Origin: Polymorphobacter megasporae | GTDB taxonomy: Bacteria; Pseudomonadota; Alphaproteobacteria; Sphingomonadales; Sphingomonadaceae | Assembly (NCBI RefSeq): GCF_018982885.2 | Contig: NZ_CP081848.1 | Span: forward strand, 496,001-560,000 | DNA: 64,000 nucleotides | Direction: 5' to 3' | Notes under the pieces: model-generated | Told to the model about the DNA's origin: nothing | What the model saw: only the letters and a program-made list of their open reading frames with translations | Database searches by the model: none | Part shown: one piece after another, positions 55,453-63,716 of the stretch | Layout of the letters: each line of letters opens with the position of its first letter | How positions within the stretch are numbered: the first letter of the stretch is position 1 | Translations under genes and position numbers: made by a program

Positions 55453-56744
55453 GGCCGACCTCCCGCGGCGAGCTGGCTGCCGATCGCCTGGTAGACGGCG
55501 AGCGAGCGCAGGGGCACATGATCACCGAGCCGGCCGAGCGTGATACCCGCAGCAACACCGGTACGGCGGGCGGCGCCGCTGCCGCCGGTGCGATGACTGC
55601 GGTCGATGCGATACTGCTTGCGGCCTTCAAGAACCGGGTGCTCGGCGATGACACGGCCGAGCTCGAGGATGCGGACCAGATCGGGCAGTTGCTGGACCTC
55701 GACCACCCGCCGGGTGCGATCGGGGACGCTATAGAAGTTGCCGCCGACGGCGACGAAGCCGTCGTGGCTGACGCGGCGCTCGAGCTTGAGCACGGCATCG
55801 AAGCGGTGAACGGGCAACGTCTGCAGCTCGGGCTGCTCGGCAGCGAACGCCTCGGCCACGACACGCTGGGTCGTGCCGTGGACGCGGACGTTGGCGACGG
55901 TGGCGAGCCAGTCGGCCAGCTGGAGGTTGAGATCGTCGAGGTCGCGGAAGCGGCGGCCAAGGAAGAAGTCCTGCCGGATGTAGCTGAACGGCCGCTCGAC
56001 CTTACCCTTGGTCTTCGCCCGATACGGCCGGCAGGCGCGGGGCTGGAAGCGATAATGCCCGGCGAGCGCCAGCAGAGAGCGGTTGTAGACGATGTGGCCG
56101 GCATCATCCTCGCCGGTGACCGCAGTCTTCATGCGGTCGTAAAGGATCTCGATCGGCGTCCCGCCGAGCGCAGCAAACGCCTGCATGTGACAGCGCAGCA
56201 GCGTCTGCAGATCCTGGTGCATGACGTACCGCGCGAAGATGAAGCGCGAGTGGCCGAGCACCAGGCTGAACAGCCAGACGATGCGGCTGGTGCCGGGATC
56301 GTCGGTGAAGTCGACGACGAAGCGGGCAAAGTCGACCTGCGCCTGTACCCCCGCCGGGGTCTCGAAGCGCACCTCGTACGGCTTGGGTCCGTTCGCCGGC
56401 CGGATCGCAGCGAGATAGCGCTTCACCGCGGTGTAGGCGCCGGCGTAGCCGAGCTCCCGGATCTCGCGCGTCAGCCGGGCGGCGCTGAGATCGGGAAAGG
56501 CCATCACCCGCTCGCGCAGGAAGTCCATGAACGAGCCCAGCTTGCTCGGGCGCCCGACCGAGCGCGGCCCGTAAGCCGGCGCCTCGATCCCGCGCTCGAT
56601 ATACTTGCGCACGGTCTTGGGGTCGCGCCCGGTCCGCCGGGCAATCGCGGTAATCGACACGCCCTGTCGATGCAGCTCAAGGATCATCATCAGCTCTCCA
56701 AGTCGAACCATCGCCGCCTCCCGTCTCCACGGAGGAACTGGCAT
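55449..56744 (-). CDS. istA: IS21 transposase IstA
   Basis: A 431-residue transposase. An N-terminal HTH (GVSITAIARRTGRDPKTVRKYIERG) is followed by the integrase catalytic core with ETPAGVQAQVDFA, ILYDRMKTAV and KGKVERPFSYIRQ carrying the D-D-E residues. The C-terminal part ends a little shorter than some IS21 IstA proteins. Full frame from ATG 56744 and overlaps istB. Confidence 0.93.
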   Translation of the reverse strand: MPVPPWRREAAMVRLGELMMILELHRQGVSITAIARRTGRDPKTVRKYIERGIEAPAYGPRSVGRPSKLGSFMDFLRERVMAFPDLSAARLTREIRELGYAGAYTAVKRYLAAIRPANGPKPYEVRFETPAGVQAQVDFARFVVDFTDDPGTSRIVWLFSLVLGHSRFIFARYVMHQDLQTLLRCHMQAFAALGGTPIEILYDRMKTAVTGEDDAGHIVYNRSLLALAGHYRFQPRACRPYRAKTKGKVERPFSYIRQDFFLGRRFRDLDDLNLQLADWLATVANVRVHGTTQRVVAEAFAAEQPELQTLPVHRFDAVLKLERRVSHDGFVAVGGNFYSVPDRTRRVVEVQQLPDLVRILELGRVIAEHPVLEGRKQYRIDRSHRTGGSGAARRTGVAAGITLGRLGDHVPLRSLAVYQAIGSQLAAGGRP

Positions 56745-56882
56745 CGATGGCGGCTCGGTTCATTCCGGCGGGGCTAGCCCCGCCGGAATGAACCGAAAGG
56801 AATGCCAATCAGGGAATTTTCAAAGCCCACTTTTGCGGAGAATTGCAGGACCGATGACAAGCCCCTCCTCGCGATACAGGCG

Positions 56883-57132
56883 CTAGGTCTTTTTGCGGTT
56901 GATGATGATGCCGTCGCGGCGAAGCAGGATGTGCAGCCGCCGATAGCCAAACCGCCGACGTTGCTGCGCCAGCTCATGCAGCCGCGACCGCAGGTCGCTA
57001 TCATCGGCCCGGCACGAGCGATACCGCATGCTCTTGCGATCCGCCCCGACGACCATGCACGCCCGCCGCTCGCTCATCCCCAGCATTGTCTGGAGATGCG
57101 CGACCGCCTCCCGCTTCGCGGCGGGCGCTACC
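56883..57132 (-). pseudogene. IS3 orfB transposase, 5' part with in-frame stop
   Basis: N-terminal part of orfB: MVAPAAKREAVAHLQTMLGMSERRACMVVGADRKSMRYRS and RLHELAQQRRRFGYRRLHILLRRDGIIINRKKT, then TAG at 56883-56885. The sequence then continues RLYREEGL and would meet the 3' part. The TAG replaces a Gln codon, so the transposase carries a stop in addition to the IS21 insertion. Confidence 0.85.
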
Positions 57133-57394
57133 ATTTCTTTGACAGCAGATCCTTCAACCCCGCGTTGTCGAGCATCGTGTCCGCCAGCAGCCGCTTGAGC
57201 CTGCCGTTCTCCTCCTCGAGCGCCCGCAGCCGCTTTGCGTCGGACACCTCCAGACCGCCGAACTTCGCCTTCCACGCATAGTAGGTCGCGCTCGACATCG
57301 CGTGGTTGCGGCACAGCTCCGTCACCACCGCGCCCGCCTCGGCCTCCTTCAGGATGCCGATGATCTGCTCTTCCGAAAACTGCTTCCGCTTCAT
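57128..57394 (-). CDS. IS3 orfA protein
   Basis: An 88-residue IS3 OrfA: HTH (KRKQFSEEQIIGILKEAEAGAVVTELCRNHAMSSATYYAWKAKFGG) and leucine-zipper-like tail (RLRALEEENGRLKRLLADTML). It overlaps the orfB start by a few bases, where IS3 elements make an OrfAB fusion by frameshifting. Intact, but useless without orfB. Confidence 0.92.
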   Translation of the reverse strand: MKRKQFSEEQIIGILKEAEAGAVVTELCRNHAMSSATYYAWKAKFGGLEVSDAKRLRALEEENGRLKRLLADTMLDNAGLKDLLSKKW

Positions 57395-57610
57395 CTGTCC
57401 GTCCCTCCAATGGGTCGGACTCTAGCTCCAGATGGAGGAAAAAAACGGGGGTCACATCAGTCACGTCGCCAACCCGCTACGCCTGCGGCAAATGCGGCAT
57501 AGTCCTTCCATGATTATCCCGCTGAAGCTTTCCAATCAGGAGCGGCGGACTTTAGGATCGGAGCATATCTTCAAGTTTCTAAATATATTCCGCTTAAAGT
57601 AATCGACTTG

Positions 57611-58465
57611 TTATAGGCCGGCGATAAGACGAGCCAGAGGCAAATCGATGTTCATGCGCTCGGCCACGTCAAGCACTAAGGCGTTGTCCTTACGGCCAAT
57701 GCGCGAGGCCGCCGGACGCGACGTCTCAGGTTGATCTGCCATTCGCTGGGCGTAGCCAGCCAAAACAGTTGGGATCAAATCATCCAATAACGCGGCTTTG
57801 GATTCAGCGCCGGAAATCCCGCCGGCCCTTAAAAACGCGAAGGTCTCGCCCAAAAGCTCACCCATGGTCAGGATCATATGGTTGCCGATCAGCTTCACAA
57901 GCATAGCCTGTTCGGCTTGTGGTCCAACCCAGCGGGGCGTTCCCGCAAAGGCCAGGATCGGAGCCACAATGACGTAAACATCTTTGCCGCCGGAACACAT
58001 GATGCCGAGCTGTCCGGCTTCTGCGGCCTCAGGACGGCCGAAGACTGGCGCGGCAAGGTAATGCTGACCTCGAGCCGTATGACTGTCGTACAGCTCACGT
58101 GAGAGCGCCGGAGAGATTGTCTCCATCGCCACGTGGATTGAGCCCGGCCGCATGGCGTGGATGAAACCAGCGGGACCCAGCACAACTTCTCGCGTTGCAT
58201 CGTCGTCGAACACGACGCTGATGATGATGTCGGCTTCTCCGATTTCGCTCAGAGAGCTCGCGACGATGCCGCCCCGCGCCGCAAAATCACTTAGTGCGCT
58301 AGGTCGACGAGCCCACACGGTGACTTTGTGCCCGCTGGCCAGCAAATGCCGGGCGACGGCGCTTCCGATCGCACCCAACCCCACGAACCCGATCGACAGA
58401 TACCGTCGGGTCACCATCGTCCCGGCCGGATCGGCGTCCAGTTCCTCTCGATCGTAGTCATTCAT
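57611..58465 (-). CDS. 3-hydroxyisobutyrate-dehydrogenase-like NAD(P) oxidoreductase
   Basis: A 284-residue beta-hydroxyacid dehydrogenase/imine-reductase-like protein. The Rossmann fold opens with IGFVGLGAIGSAVARHLLASGHKVTVWARR. The catalytic Lys lies in LVKLIGNHM. The C-terminal helical domain has RKDNALVLDVAERMNIDLPLARLI. Third gene of a three-gene minus-strand operon; its ATG overlaps the end of the preceding MDR gene. Substrate unknown; the neighbours suggest quinone or enone metabolism. Confidence 0.88.
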   Translation of the reverse strand: MNDYDREELDADPAGTMVTRRYLSIGFVGLGAIGSAVARHLLASGHKVTVWARRPSALSDFAARGGIVASSLSEIGEADIIISVVFDDDATREVVLGPAGFIHAMRPGSIHVAMETISPALSRELYDSHTARGQHYLAAPVFGRPEAAEAGQLGIMCSGGKDVYVIVAPILAFAGTPRWVGPQAEQAMLVKLIGNHMILTMGELLGETFAFLRAGGISGAESKAALLDDLIPTVLAGYAQRMADQPETSRPAASRIGRKDNALVLDVAERMNIDLPLARLIAGL

Positions 58466-59480
58466 CGATGGTGATCACTATCTTCTGGCCGGAGACGCTC
58501 GCCTTCTGGACCTGCAACGCGCCCTGCAACGCCTCTAGGCCGCTACCCACGACGTCAGGGCTGGGCGCAGGCTGGAAGCGGCCAGCGGCCAACGCGGGCG
58601 ACAGAAAATCGCGATATACCGCCCGGCTAACCTCGTTGTCTTTCAGGCTGGTGCCGGAAATGTGGTTGGTCTCGACGCCCTCGGCCCGTCCTTCTGGAGG
58701 GGGAAGGGTCGTGGACACGAACTTGCGCCCTTGGCATCGGCTCACGACTGCAAAGCTGGCTACCATGTCGCCCGTCGCGTGCAGCGCCCCTGCAAGCGTC
58801 TTCCCGCGGAGCGCCTCGACGATCGCCTCGACCACGCCAGGATCAGCGTGATCGAAGACATGGCTCGCGCCGAGGTCCGTCAAAAGCTGCCGGTTGCGCG
58901 GCGAGGCCGTGGTCACGCAGTCATAGCCCGCCGCAACCGCGAGCTGGATCGCGTTGCAGCCGACGCTTGATGAGCCGCCCCAAACCAGAACCGTTTCCCC
59001 TGTCTGGTGTGGCGACAGGCTGGGATGATGCAGCCCGAGCTGATCCTTCTGGAACAGCCCGCACGCGGCCGTTCCAAGTCCGAGCGGGATCACCGCTGCG
59101 TCCTCGAAGGTCATGCTGGCCGGGATTGTCGCGGCCATGTTGGCCATGATGAGCGTGAAGGCCTGGAAAGCGCCATGTGTCGGCTGGTTCGTCGTCGCTC
59201 CGACCGATTGACCAAGAACACGATCGCCGACCTTAAAGCCGGTGACGCCGCTGCCGATTGCAGCCACCTCTCCCGCCACATCGCTTCCCAGGATGGCCGG
59301 ATAGTCGAGCCATGGGAAGATCGCATTGTCCTGGAGTATCCAATCGACCGGGTTGATGGCGATCGCCCGATTGCGGACCAGAATCTCATTTTCTCTTGGA
59401 ACCGGCATTTCCGCCGGGCCGACCTCAAGCGGTGTTCCCACTTTTGGCTGCCATGCGGCGCTATTCGTATTATCTTTCAT
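58458..59480 (-). CDS. Zinc-independent MDR oxidoreductase (quinone/enoyl reductase type)
   Basis: A 340-residue medium-chain dehydrogenase/reductase of the quinone-oxidoreductase type: PVPRENEILVRNRAIAINPVDWILQ, GSDVAGEVAAIGSGVTGFKVGDRVLG and the cofactor site VLVWGGSSSVGCNAIQLAVAAGYDCVTTAS. There is no catalytic or structural zinc-ligand set. It resembles the fungal ToxD/plant enoyl reductase branch. Second gene of the operon, 33 bases after the preceding MDR gene. Confidence 0.9.
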   Translation of the reverse strand: MKDNTNSAAWQPKVGTPLEVGPAEMPVPRENEILVRNRAIAINPVDWILQDNAIFPWLDYPAILGSDVAGEVAAIGSGVTGFKVGDRVLGQSVGATTNQPTHGAFQAFTLIMANMAATIPASMTFEDAAVIPLGLGTAACGLFQKDQLGLHHPSLSPHQTGETVLVWGGSSSVGCNAIQLAVAAGYDCVTTASPRNRQLLTDLGASHVFDHADPGVVEAIVEALRGKTLAGALHATGDMVASFAVVSRCQGRKFVSTTLPPPEGRAEGVETNHISGTSLKDNEVSRAVYRDFLSPALAAGRFQPAPSPDVVGSGLEALQGALQVQKASVSGQKIVITIDE

Positions 59481-59513
59481 TGACTTGGTTCCTTCAAGAT
59501 ATGCCGCCGACGT

Positions 59514-60476
59514 TCAGAAGAGGATGACCAGGCGACCGCGGACCCCGCCGGCTTCTTGGACGGCATGAGCGGCACCCGTCTGCTCGGGCGTGTATTCACC
59601 AGCGACGCAAGGTACGATCTTGCCCGCTTCGGTAAGCCGCCGAAGCTCCTCAAGCCATTCGGTGCGCTCGAACACGTCATAGACGAGTATCGGCTTGACG
59701 AGGATGCCGCGCTCCACCGGCCGTTCTTTCCAGCGCCGAACGGAAAGGTAGACGCCACCATCGCGAATGGCAGGAAAGGCCTTCTCCTCCAGCACCGCCG
59801 TATCGATCAGGGCATCAACGCCGTCCGGAAACGCACGCCGGACAGCGTCGGCGAAGCCTGGCCCCCGATCCACCACCACCTCCGCCCCATAGCTGCGGAC
59901 GGTCTCAGCCTCCTCCGGCTTCGCGTCCGCGATGACCCGCAGTCCGCGCCCCTTGGCGATCACGGTCGCATATTGTGCGAGAAGCCCGGCGCCGCCGGTG
60001 ATGGCGAGGCTTTGTCCCGCACGTAAATCGGCAAGCTCCAGCGAGCGCATCGCGGTGAGCCCGTTCATCGAGATCGTGCACGCCTCCGCGAAGGAGAGCC
60101 CGTCGGGCATGGGAACGACCGACGCCGCCGGGACGACGATGTACTGCGACTGCGCTCCGCCCTCCGGCCGATGGGCCTTGACCACCGCAACGATCTTTTG
60201 CCCGACGCTAAGGCGCGAGACTCCTGGGCCTATCGATTCGATGGTACCGGCGGCATCGACGCCGGGCACGGCAGGGGGCGGTTGATCGGCGCTACCCATC
60301 TGGCGCAGCAGAATGTCGGTCGGGTTAATAGCGGCTGCCCGAACCGCGATCCGCACCTGCCCTTCGGCCGGCGGGGGAACCTCGCGGTCGATGACGCGGA
60401 TGACCTCGACACCGCCTGGCCCGCTGAACGCCACGGCTCGGGCGGTCAGCGACTGTCCTGATTCTAAATTTGCCAC
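59514..60476 (-). CDS. NADPH:quinone reductase-like MDR protein
   Basis: A 320-residue medium-chain reductase: VPPPAEGQVRIAVRAAAINPTDILLRQMG, PGVDAAGTIESIGPGVSRLSVGQKIVAVV and the cofactor site GQSLAITGGAGLLAQYATVIAKGRGLRVIADA. The start is a GTG at 60476 (VANLESG), with TTGGAGG seven bases upstream; the open frame extends eight residues further. First gene of the operon and divergent from an HxlR regulator, a pairing typical of quinone or electrophile stress genes. Confidence 0.9.
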   Translation of the reverse strand: MANLESGQSLTARAVAFSGPGGVEVIRVIDREVPPPAEGQVRIAVRAAAINPTDILLRQMGSADQPPPAVPGVDAAGTIESIGPGVSRLSVGQKIVAVVKAHRPEGGAQSQYIVVPAASVVPMPDGLSFAEACTISMNGLTAMRSLELADLRAGQSLAITGGAGLLAQYATVIAKGRGLRVIADAKPEEAETVRSYGAEVVVDRGPGFADAVRRAFPDGVDALIDTAVLEEKAFPAIRDGGVYLSVRRWKERPVERGILVKPILVYDVFERTEWLEELRRLTEAGKIVPCVAGEYTPEQTGAAHAVQEAGGVRGRLVILF

Positions 60477-60576
60477 GATGACGCCTCCAAGGTTGACCAA
60501 CTTAGCTCCGACACGGCGCTTGCGGCTGCATGTTCACATCAAATCACAACAGACCGGTTGGTACGTCGACATCCTA

Positions 60577-60593
60577 AGTATACTCGTGATACT
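60577..60593. promoter_or_regulatory. HxlR operator-like dyad 1
   Basis: AGTAT at 60577-60581 and ATACT at 60589-60593 with a 7-base spacer, in the 169 bases between the MDR operon and the HxlR gene. GTAT/ATAC half-sites are the usual form of HxlR operators. Confidence 0.5.
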
Positions 60594-60623
60594 AGCCGTC
60601 AAGAAAGCACTTCGTTTCGCCTA

Positions 60624-60641
60624 GGTATATTCAAGGATACC
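60624..60641. promoter_or_regulatory. HxlR operator-like dyad 2
   Basis: GGTAT at 60624-60628 and ATACC at 60637-60641 with an 8-base spacer, ending 4 bases before the HxlR start. Binding here would block translation or transcription of the regulator, suggesting autoregulation. Confidence 0.5.
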
Positions 60642-60645
60642 GCTC

Positions 60646-61104
60646 ATGGTCGGCCCCCAACGCTTTTCCTCCGAATGCCCGAGTCGTCAGTTGTTCGACC
60701 AGATTGCCGATAAGTGGTCGATGATGGTGCTGGCTGTTCTTGAACCGGGCCCGCTGCGCTTCAACGCCATCCGGCGTCAGATCGAAGGTGTTACGCAAAA
60801 AGCTTTGACGCAATGTCTACGCCGACTTGAACGTAACGGCCTCGTGGATCGTCGCGTTATCCCGTTGTCACCAGTCGCAGTTGAGTATGAGCTCACCGAG
60901 CTTGGTGAATCTCTGGGGAAGCCATTCTCCGTGTTATACGATTGGACTGTAAGTAACCTAGCTGCTGTCAATCTCGCGCGTTCGTGCTTCGATCAGCGGC
61001 CGAAGGAAGCAGAGCGGGCCGCTAATCGGTTAGCCTCTGAGCACTCGATCGCGGTGGCCATTGATGGAATACCGAGCCAGCAGAGAAGCTGGCAGGTCAG
61101 CTGA
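60646..61104 (+). CDS. HxlR-family transcriptional regulator
   Basis: A 152-residue HxlR-type winged-HTH regulator. ECPSRQLFDQIADKWSMMVLAVLEPGPLRFNAIRRQIEGVTQKALTQCLRRLERNGLVDRRVIPLSPVAVEYELTELG is the standard fold. The N-terminal Cys in ECPS corresponds to the redox- or quinone-sensing Cys of YodB/HypR-type members. It is divergent from the quinone-reductase operon and probably represses it until modified by an electrophile. The C-terminal tail is longer than in many relatives. Confidence 0.92.
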   Translation: MVGPQRFSSECPSRQLFDQIADKWSMMVLAVLEPGPLRFNAIRRQIEGVTQKALTQCLRRLERNGLVDRRVIPLSPVAVEYELTELGESLGKPFSVLYDWTVSNLAAVNLARSCFDQRPKEAERAANRLASEHSIAVAIDGIPSQQRSWQVS

Positions 61105-61561
61105 TGTAATATAGGCGCTTCCTGCGGACCAAGCAGGGTCTAGCGGCGGCTCTCCTCTAGCCAAGGGTCCGGGATGATGTGCATTGAGCTTCGGCTTAAG
61201 CAGGAAACGCTCGGCGGCTCGCCTATTTATGCTATTCGAGACGAAACAACGGACTTGCTTGCAGAATACAGCGGCGTTGAATGAATGTCCGCTATCCACG
61301 CCGTCAGTCGCCTTCGCCGCGGCCTCTGTCCTCCGGGCAACATCGGGGCCAATTGCCTCCCGGCGGCTTTCGGGCGTTCGACGGGGCAAAGCGGACTTTC
61401 GTTCAGTTCCCAACACACGACGTGTTCGGACGCGCGCTCCACAAACTGACCTAGGTACAGGGATCCTGGGCCGGAGGTTTACACTTCCACAAACCGGGCA
61501 GCGGGCCAGCTGCTCCCGCTCAGATTTGGACCGATTCCCTCCGAGCAAAAGTCGGCAGCTC
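61105..61561. other. Intergenic stretch, 457 bp
   Basis: No gene supported. It contains ATGTCCGCT and AAAGCGGACTTTCG about 100 bases apart, which look like arms of a degenerate non-coding repeat common in sphingomonad-type genomes, from memory. Confidence 0.35.
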
Positions 61562-62723
61562 CTAAAAGTCGATTTCACCTGTAGCGAGCCTGCGATCGCG
61601 CTCGGCAAGCTCGATCTCGTCGGCGGGAAACATCATCGCTAGGCCGGTGGTAGCCGCGCGTTCCTGCACCTCTTCGACGAGTGGCCGCAGCCCGACCTCG
61701 TAGTGCCGGAATGCGGCAGCATGATCGCCGGGATGCCGCTCGAGCGCGTCCGCCAACCTGCCGGCGCCGATAATCGCCATCGAGCCGCCGAAGCCCGCGA
61801 GGGGTGAGACGCAGTAGCCCGCGTCGCCCACCAGAGCCACGCGACCGCGCGACCAGCATGGCATCCTGATCCGGTTAAGCCGATCGAAGTAGAAATCGTC
61901 ATCCCCGCCCGCGCACGCGAGCATGGCCGGCACTTTCCATCCCAATGCATGAAAATGGTCGTGAATGAGGCGCCGTTGCTGCGCCCGGTCGCGATAGTCG
62001 TAATCGATCTCGCCATCGGTCCGAAAACCGAACCCGATGTCAGTGCGATCGTCATAGCCGTTGAGCATCGCCATGCGGCCGGGTACGCTGAAAACCTGCG
62101 ATTTGTTGGCGGGAAGTAGCCCGATCTGCGGCACCACCTTCAGGAAAAAGTAGCCGCCCATGAAGTAGGTGAATTGGTCGCCATCACCGAACGCCAGCTT
62201 GCGCGTATTCGAACGGTTGCCGTCGCACCCGAAGACGAGTGCGTAGTCCCGCCTGTCGCCATTGTTGAATGTGACCGACACAAGATCTGAACCCTCGTCA
62301 AGCTGATCGATCGACTGGCTGAACAGCACATCGATCTGGTCGGATAGCGCGTCGAACAGGATCTCCAGCAAATCGTCGCGATGAATTTCATAGCGCTCGT
62401 TTGCCGCCGGGTCAGCGCCGCTGCCGATCGACCCCAGCGTGGCGTCGTCCGCGTCCTTGAACTCGAAGCCGCGAGGGGGCAGGGCTTTGGCGTGAACCGC
62501 ATCGACAAGCCCCATGCGGGTAAGGATGTCGATTCGTCTCTCCCTCGATATCAACGGGCGTACCGCCCCGCCGCAGTTCGTTTGCCGTCTCGACGATAGT
62601 GACACTGTAGCCGAGCCGGTTCAGCCAATATGCGGTAGCGAGGCCGGCAAAGCTCGCGCCGCTGACGAGCACTGCTTTACTACGTGCCGCAATAGCAGAT
62701 GGCTCAGGTGTTGACGTAGCCAT
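61562..62723 (-). pseudogene. FAD-dependent monooxygenase, frameshifted
   Basis: An aromatic-hydroxylase-type FAD monooxygenase of ~386 codons in two frames. The N-terminal part from ATG 62723 (GAGGA upstream) reads AVLVSGASFAGLATAYWLNRLGYSVTIVETANELRRGGTPVDIEGE. The remainder in another frame reads RIDILTRMGLVDAVHAKALPPRGFEF and on to GRVALVGDAGYCVSPLAGFGGSMAIIGAGRLADALE, which holds the FAD GD motif. The frames meet at about 62535-62546 and need removal of one base. It is divergent from a TetR regulator, as in inducible oxidative resistance or degradation genes (for example Tet(X)-like). Either a pseudogene or a sequencing error. Confidence 0.85.
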
Positions 62724-62785
62724 AGGAACATCCTCAAATTAAATACACTCCCACATTGTACTGGGTATATGTTGAGACACAAGCC

Positions 62786-63436
62786 ATGAGTAGACCAATC
62801 TCGGATCGAAGAAGCCGCAAACGGCTCGCGACCCGTCAGGCTATATCCGATGCTGCCACGCGCATGTTCATGGAGCGCGGCTTTGACCGGGTAACGGTCG
62901 ACGAGATCGCCGAGGCAGCCGATGTCGGACGTATGACGGTCTTCAATCACTTTCCCCGCAAGGAAGACATGTTCTTTGATCGCGAACACGAGGCCCGCGA
63001 TATCGCATTCGAGGCCATCCGCTCGCGCCACCCTGCCACCTCACCGATCCAAGCGCTGGGGGAACTCGCTCACCGCATGGCCGAACAAAGCGAACCTGGC
63101 TTCCCGCTATTCGCAGATACTCAAGCCTTCGTCGAAACAGCCCTGGCGAGCGAGGCGCTGAAGGCCCGCGCAAGACAGATGCGCGACGACTTCATCCGCG
63201 CCCTCGCCGCCGTTTTGAGGGGCGCTGCGGATCGGTCCAGCGATGATGCCGTCGCACACCTCGCTGCCGGGCTGATCACCTCGGCGTGGACCACCGCATT
63301 TGTACGGGCGTATGCTCAATTAAGCGAAACGGGCGACGCCGAGGCGGCGAAGGGCACTTTTCTAGATCTAATCGACCGGGGGGTCAGAGGTACGCATGCT
63401 GCACTGGCCGATACGCCGTACGCTGCAGGTTATTGA
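62786..63436 (+). CDS. TetR-family transcriptional regulator
   Basis: A 216-residue TetR regulator. The N-terminal HTH reads TRQAISDAATRMFMERGFDRVTVDEIAEAADVGRMTVFNHFPRKEDMFFDRE. The C-terminal helical ligand-binding domain is of ordinary length. The ATG at 62786 (MSRPISDRR) is preferred over an upstream TTG. It is 62 bases from the divergent FAD monooxygenase and presumably represses it. Ligand unknown. Confidence 0.92.
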   Translation: MSRPISDRRSRKRLATRQAISDAATRMFMERGFDRVTVDEIAEAADVGRMTVFNHFPRKEDMFFDREHEARDIAFEAIRSRHPATSPIQALGELAHRMAEQSEPGFPLFADTQAFVETALASEALKARARQMRDDFIRALAAVLRGAADRSSDDAVAHLAAGLITSAWTTAFVRAYAQLSETGDAEAAKGTFLDLIDRGVRGTHAALADTPYAAGY

Positions 63437-63716
63437 CCCGGTCCCGGACCTTCACGACGCCCCGGCCGCTTCACAGGACTTGCCATACATTCACAGTCGG
63501 ATGTCAACATCGGGGCCGGTTCCCGCCCGCCGGCTTTCGGATGTAGAAAGCTGATCAGCTGCCATCAAAGAGACAGGAATTTGCCGGCCGCAACCACCCG
63601 GTACGGCTAGAACGGCGACGCCTCACGCTGGCCGTTTGCATCCGCTGCCAAAAAAACCCTAAGCGTATCAGTTGGGCCAACGACTCCATGGCTACTGTGG
63701 TCACTGGCAGTTCGTT

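Larger units (their letters stand above)
54515..56859 (-). mobile_element. IS21-family element, complete, 2345 bp
   Basis: Bounded by TGTCAACGG on the plus strand (54515) and TGTCATCGG on the minus strand (56859), with related inner copies ending in AAAATTCCCT. A 5-bp duplication AGCCC flanks it (54510-54514 and 56860-56864). It holds istA and istB in the usual overlapping order and looks intact and possibly active. Confidence 0.92.
53895..57459 (-). mobile_element. IS3-family element interrupted by IS21
   Basis: Imperfect inverted ends TGACGTGACCCCCGG (plus strand at 53895) and TGATGTGACCCCCGT (minus strand at 57459) bound a 3.56-kb unit that is ~1.2 kb after removing the nested IS21 element and one duplication, the usual IS3 size. 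It has orfA at the right end and orfB split by the insertion. No flanking duplication is visible (TAC on the left, GTC on the right), consistent with a rearrangement. Inactive. Confidence 0.85.

Noticed and set aside
55518-56777. 419-codon plus-strand frame
   Set aside because: It lies antisense to istA and has the acidic, Val/Gly-rich mix typical of shadow frames.
54515-56859. IS21 IstA as truncated
   Set aside because: Although a little short at the C-terminus, its catalytic core is whole and it overlaps istB normally.
61184-61642. 152-codon plus-strand frame
   Set aside because: Its composition matches a degenerate non-coding repeat and it overlaps the monooxygenase end antisense.
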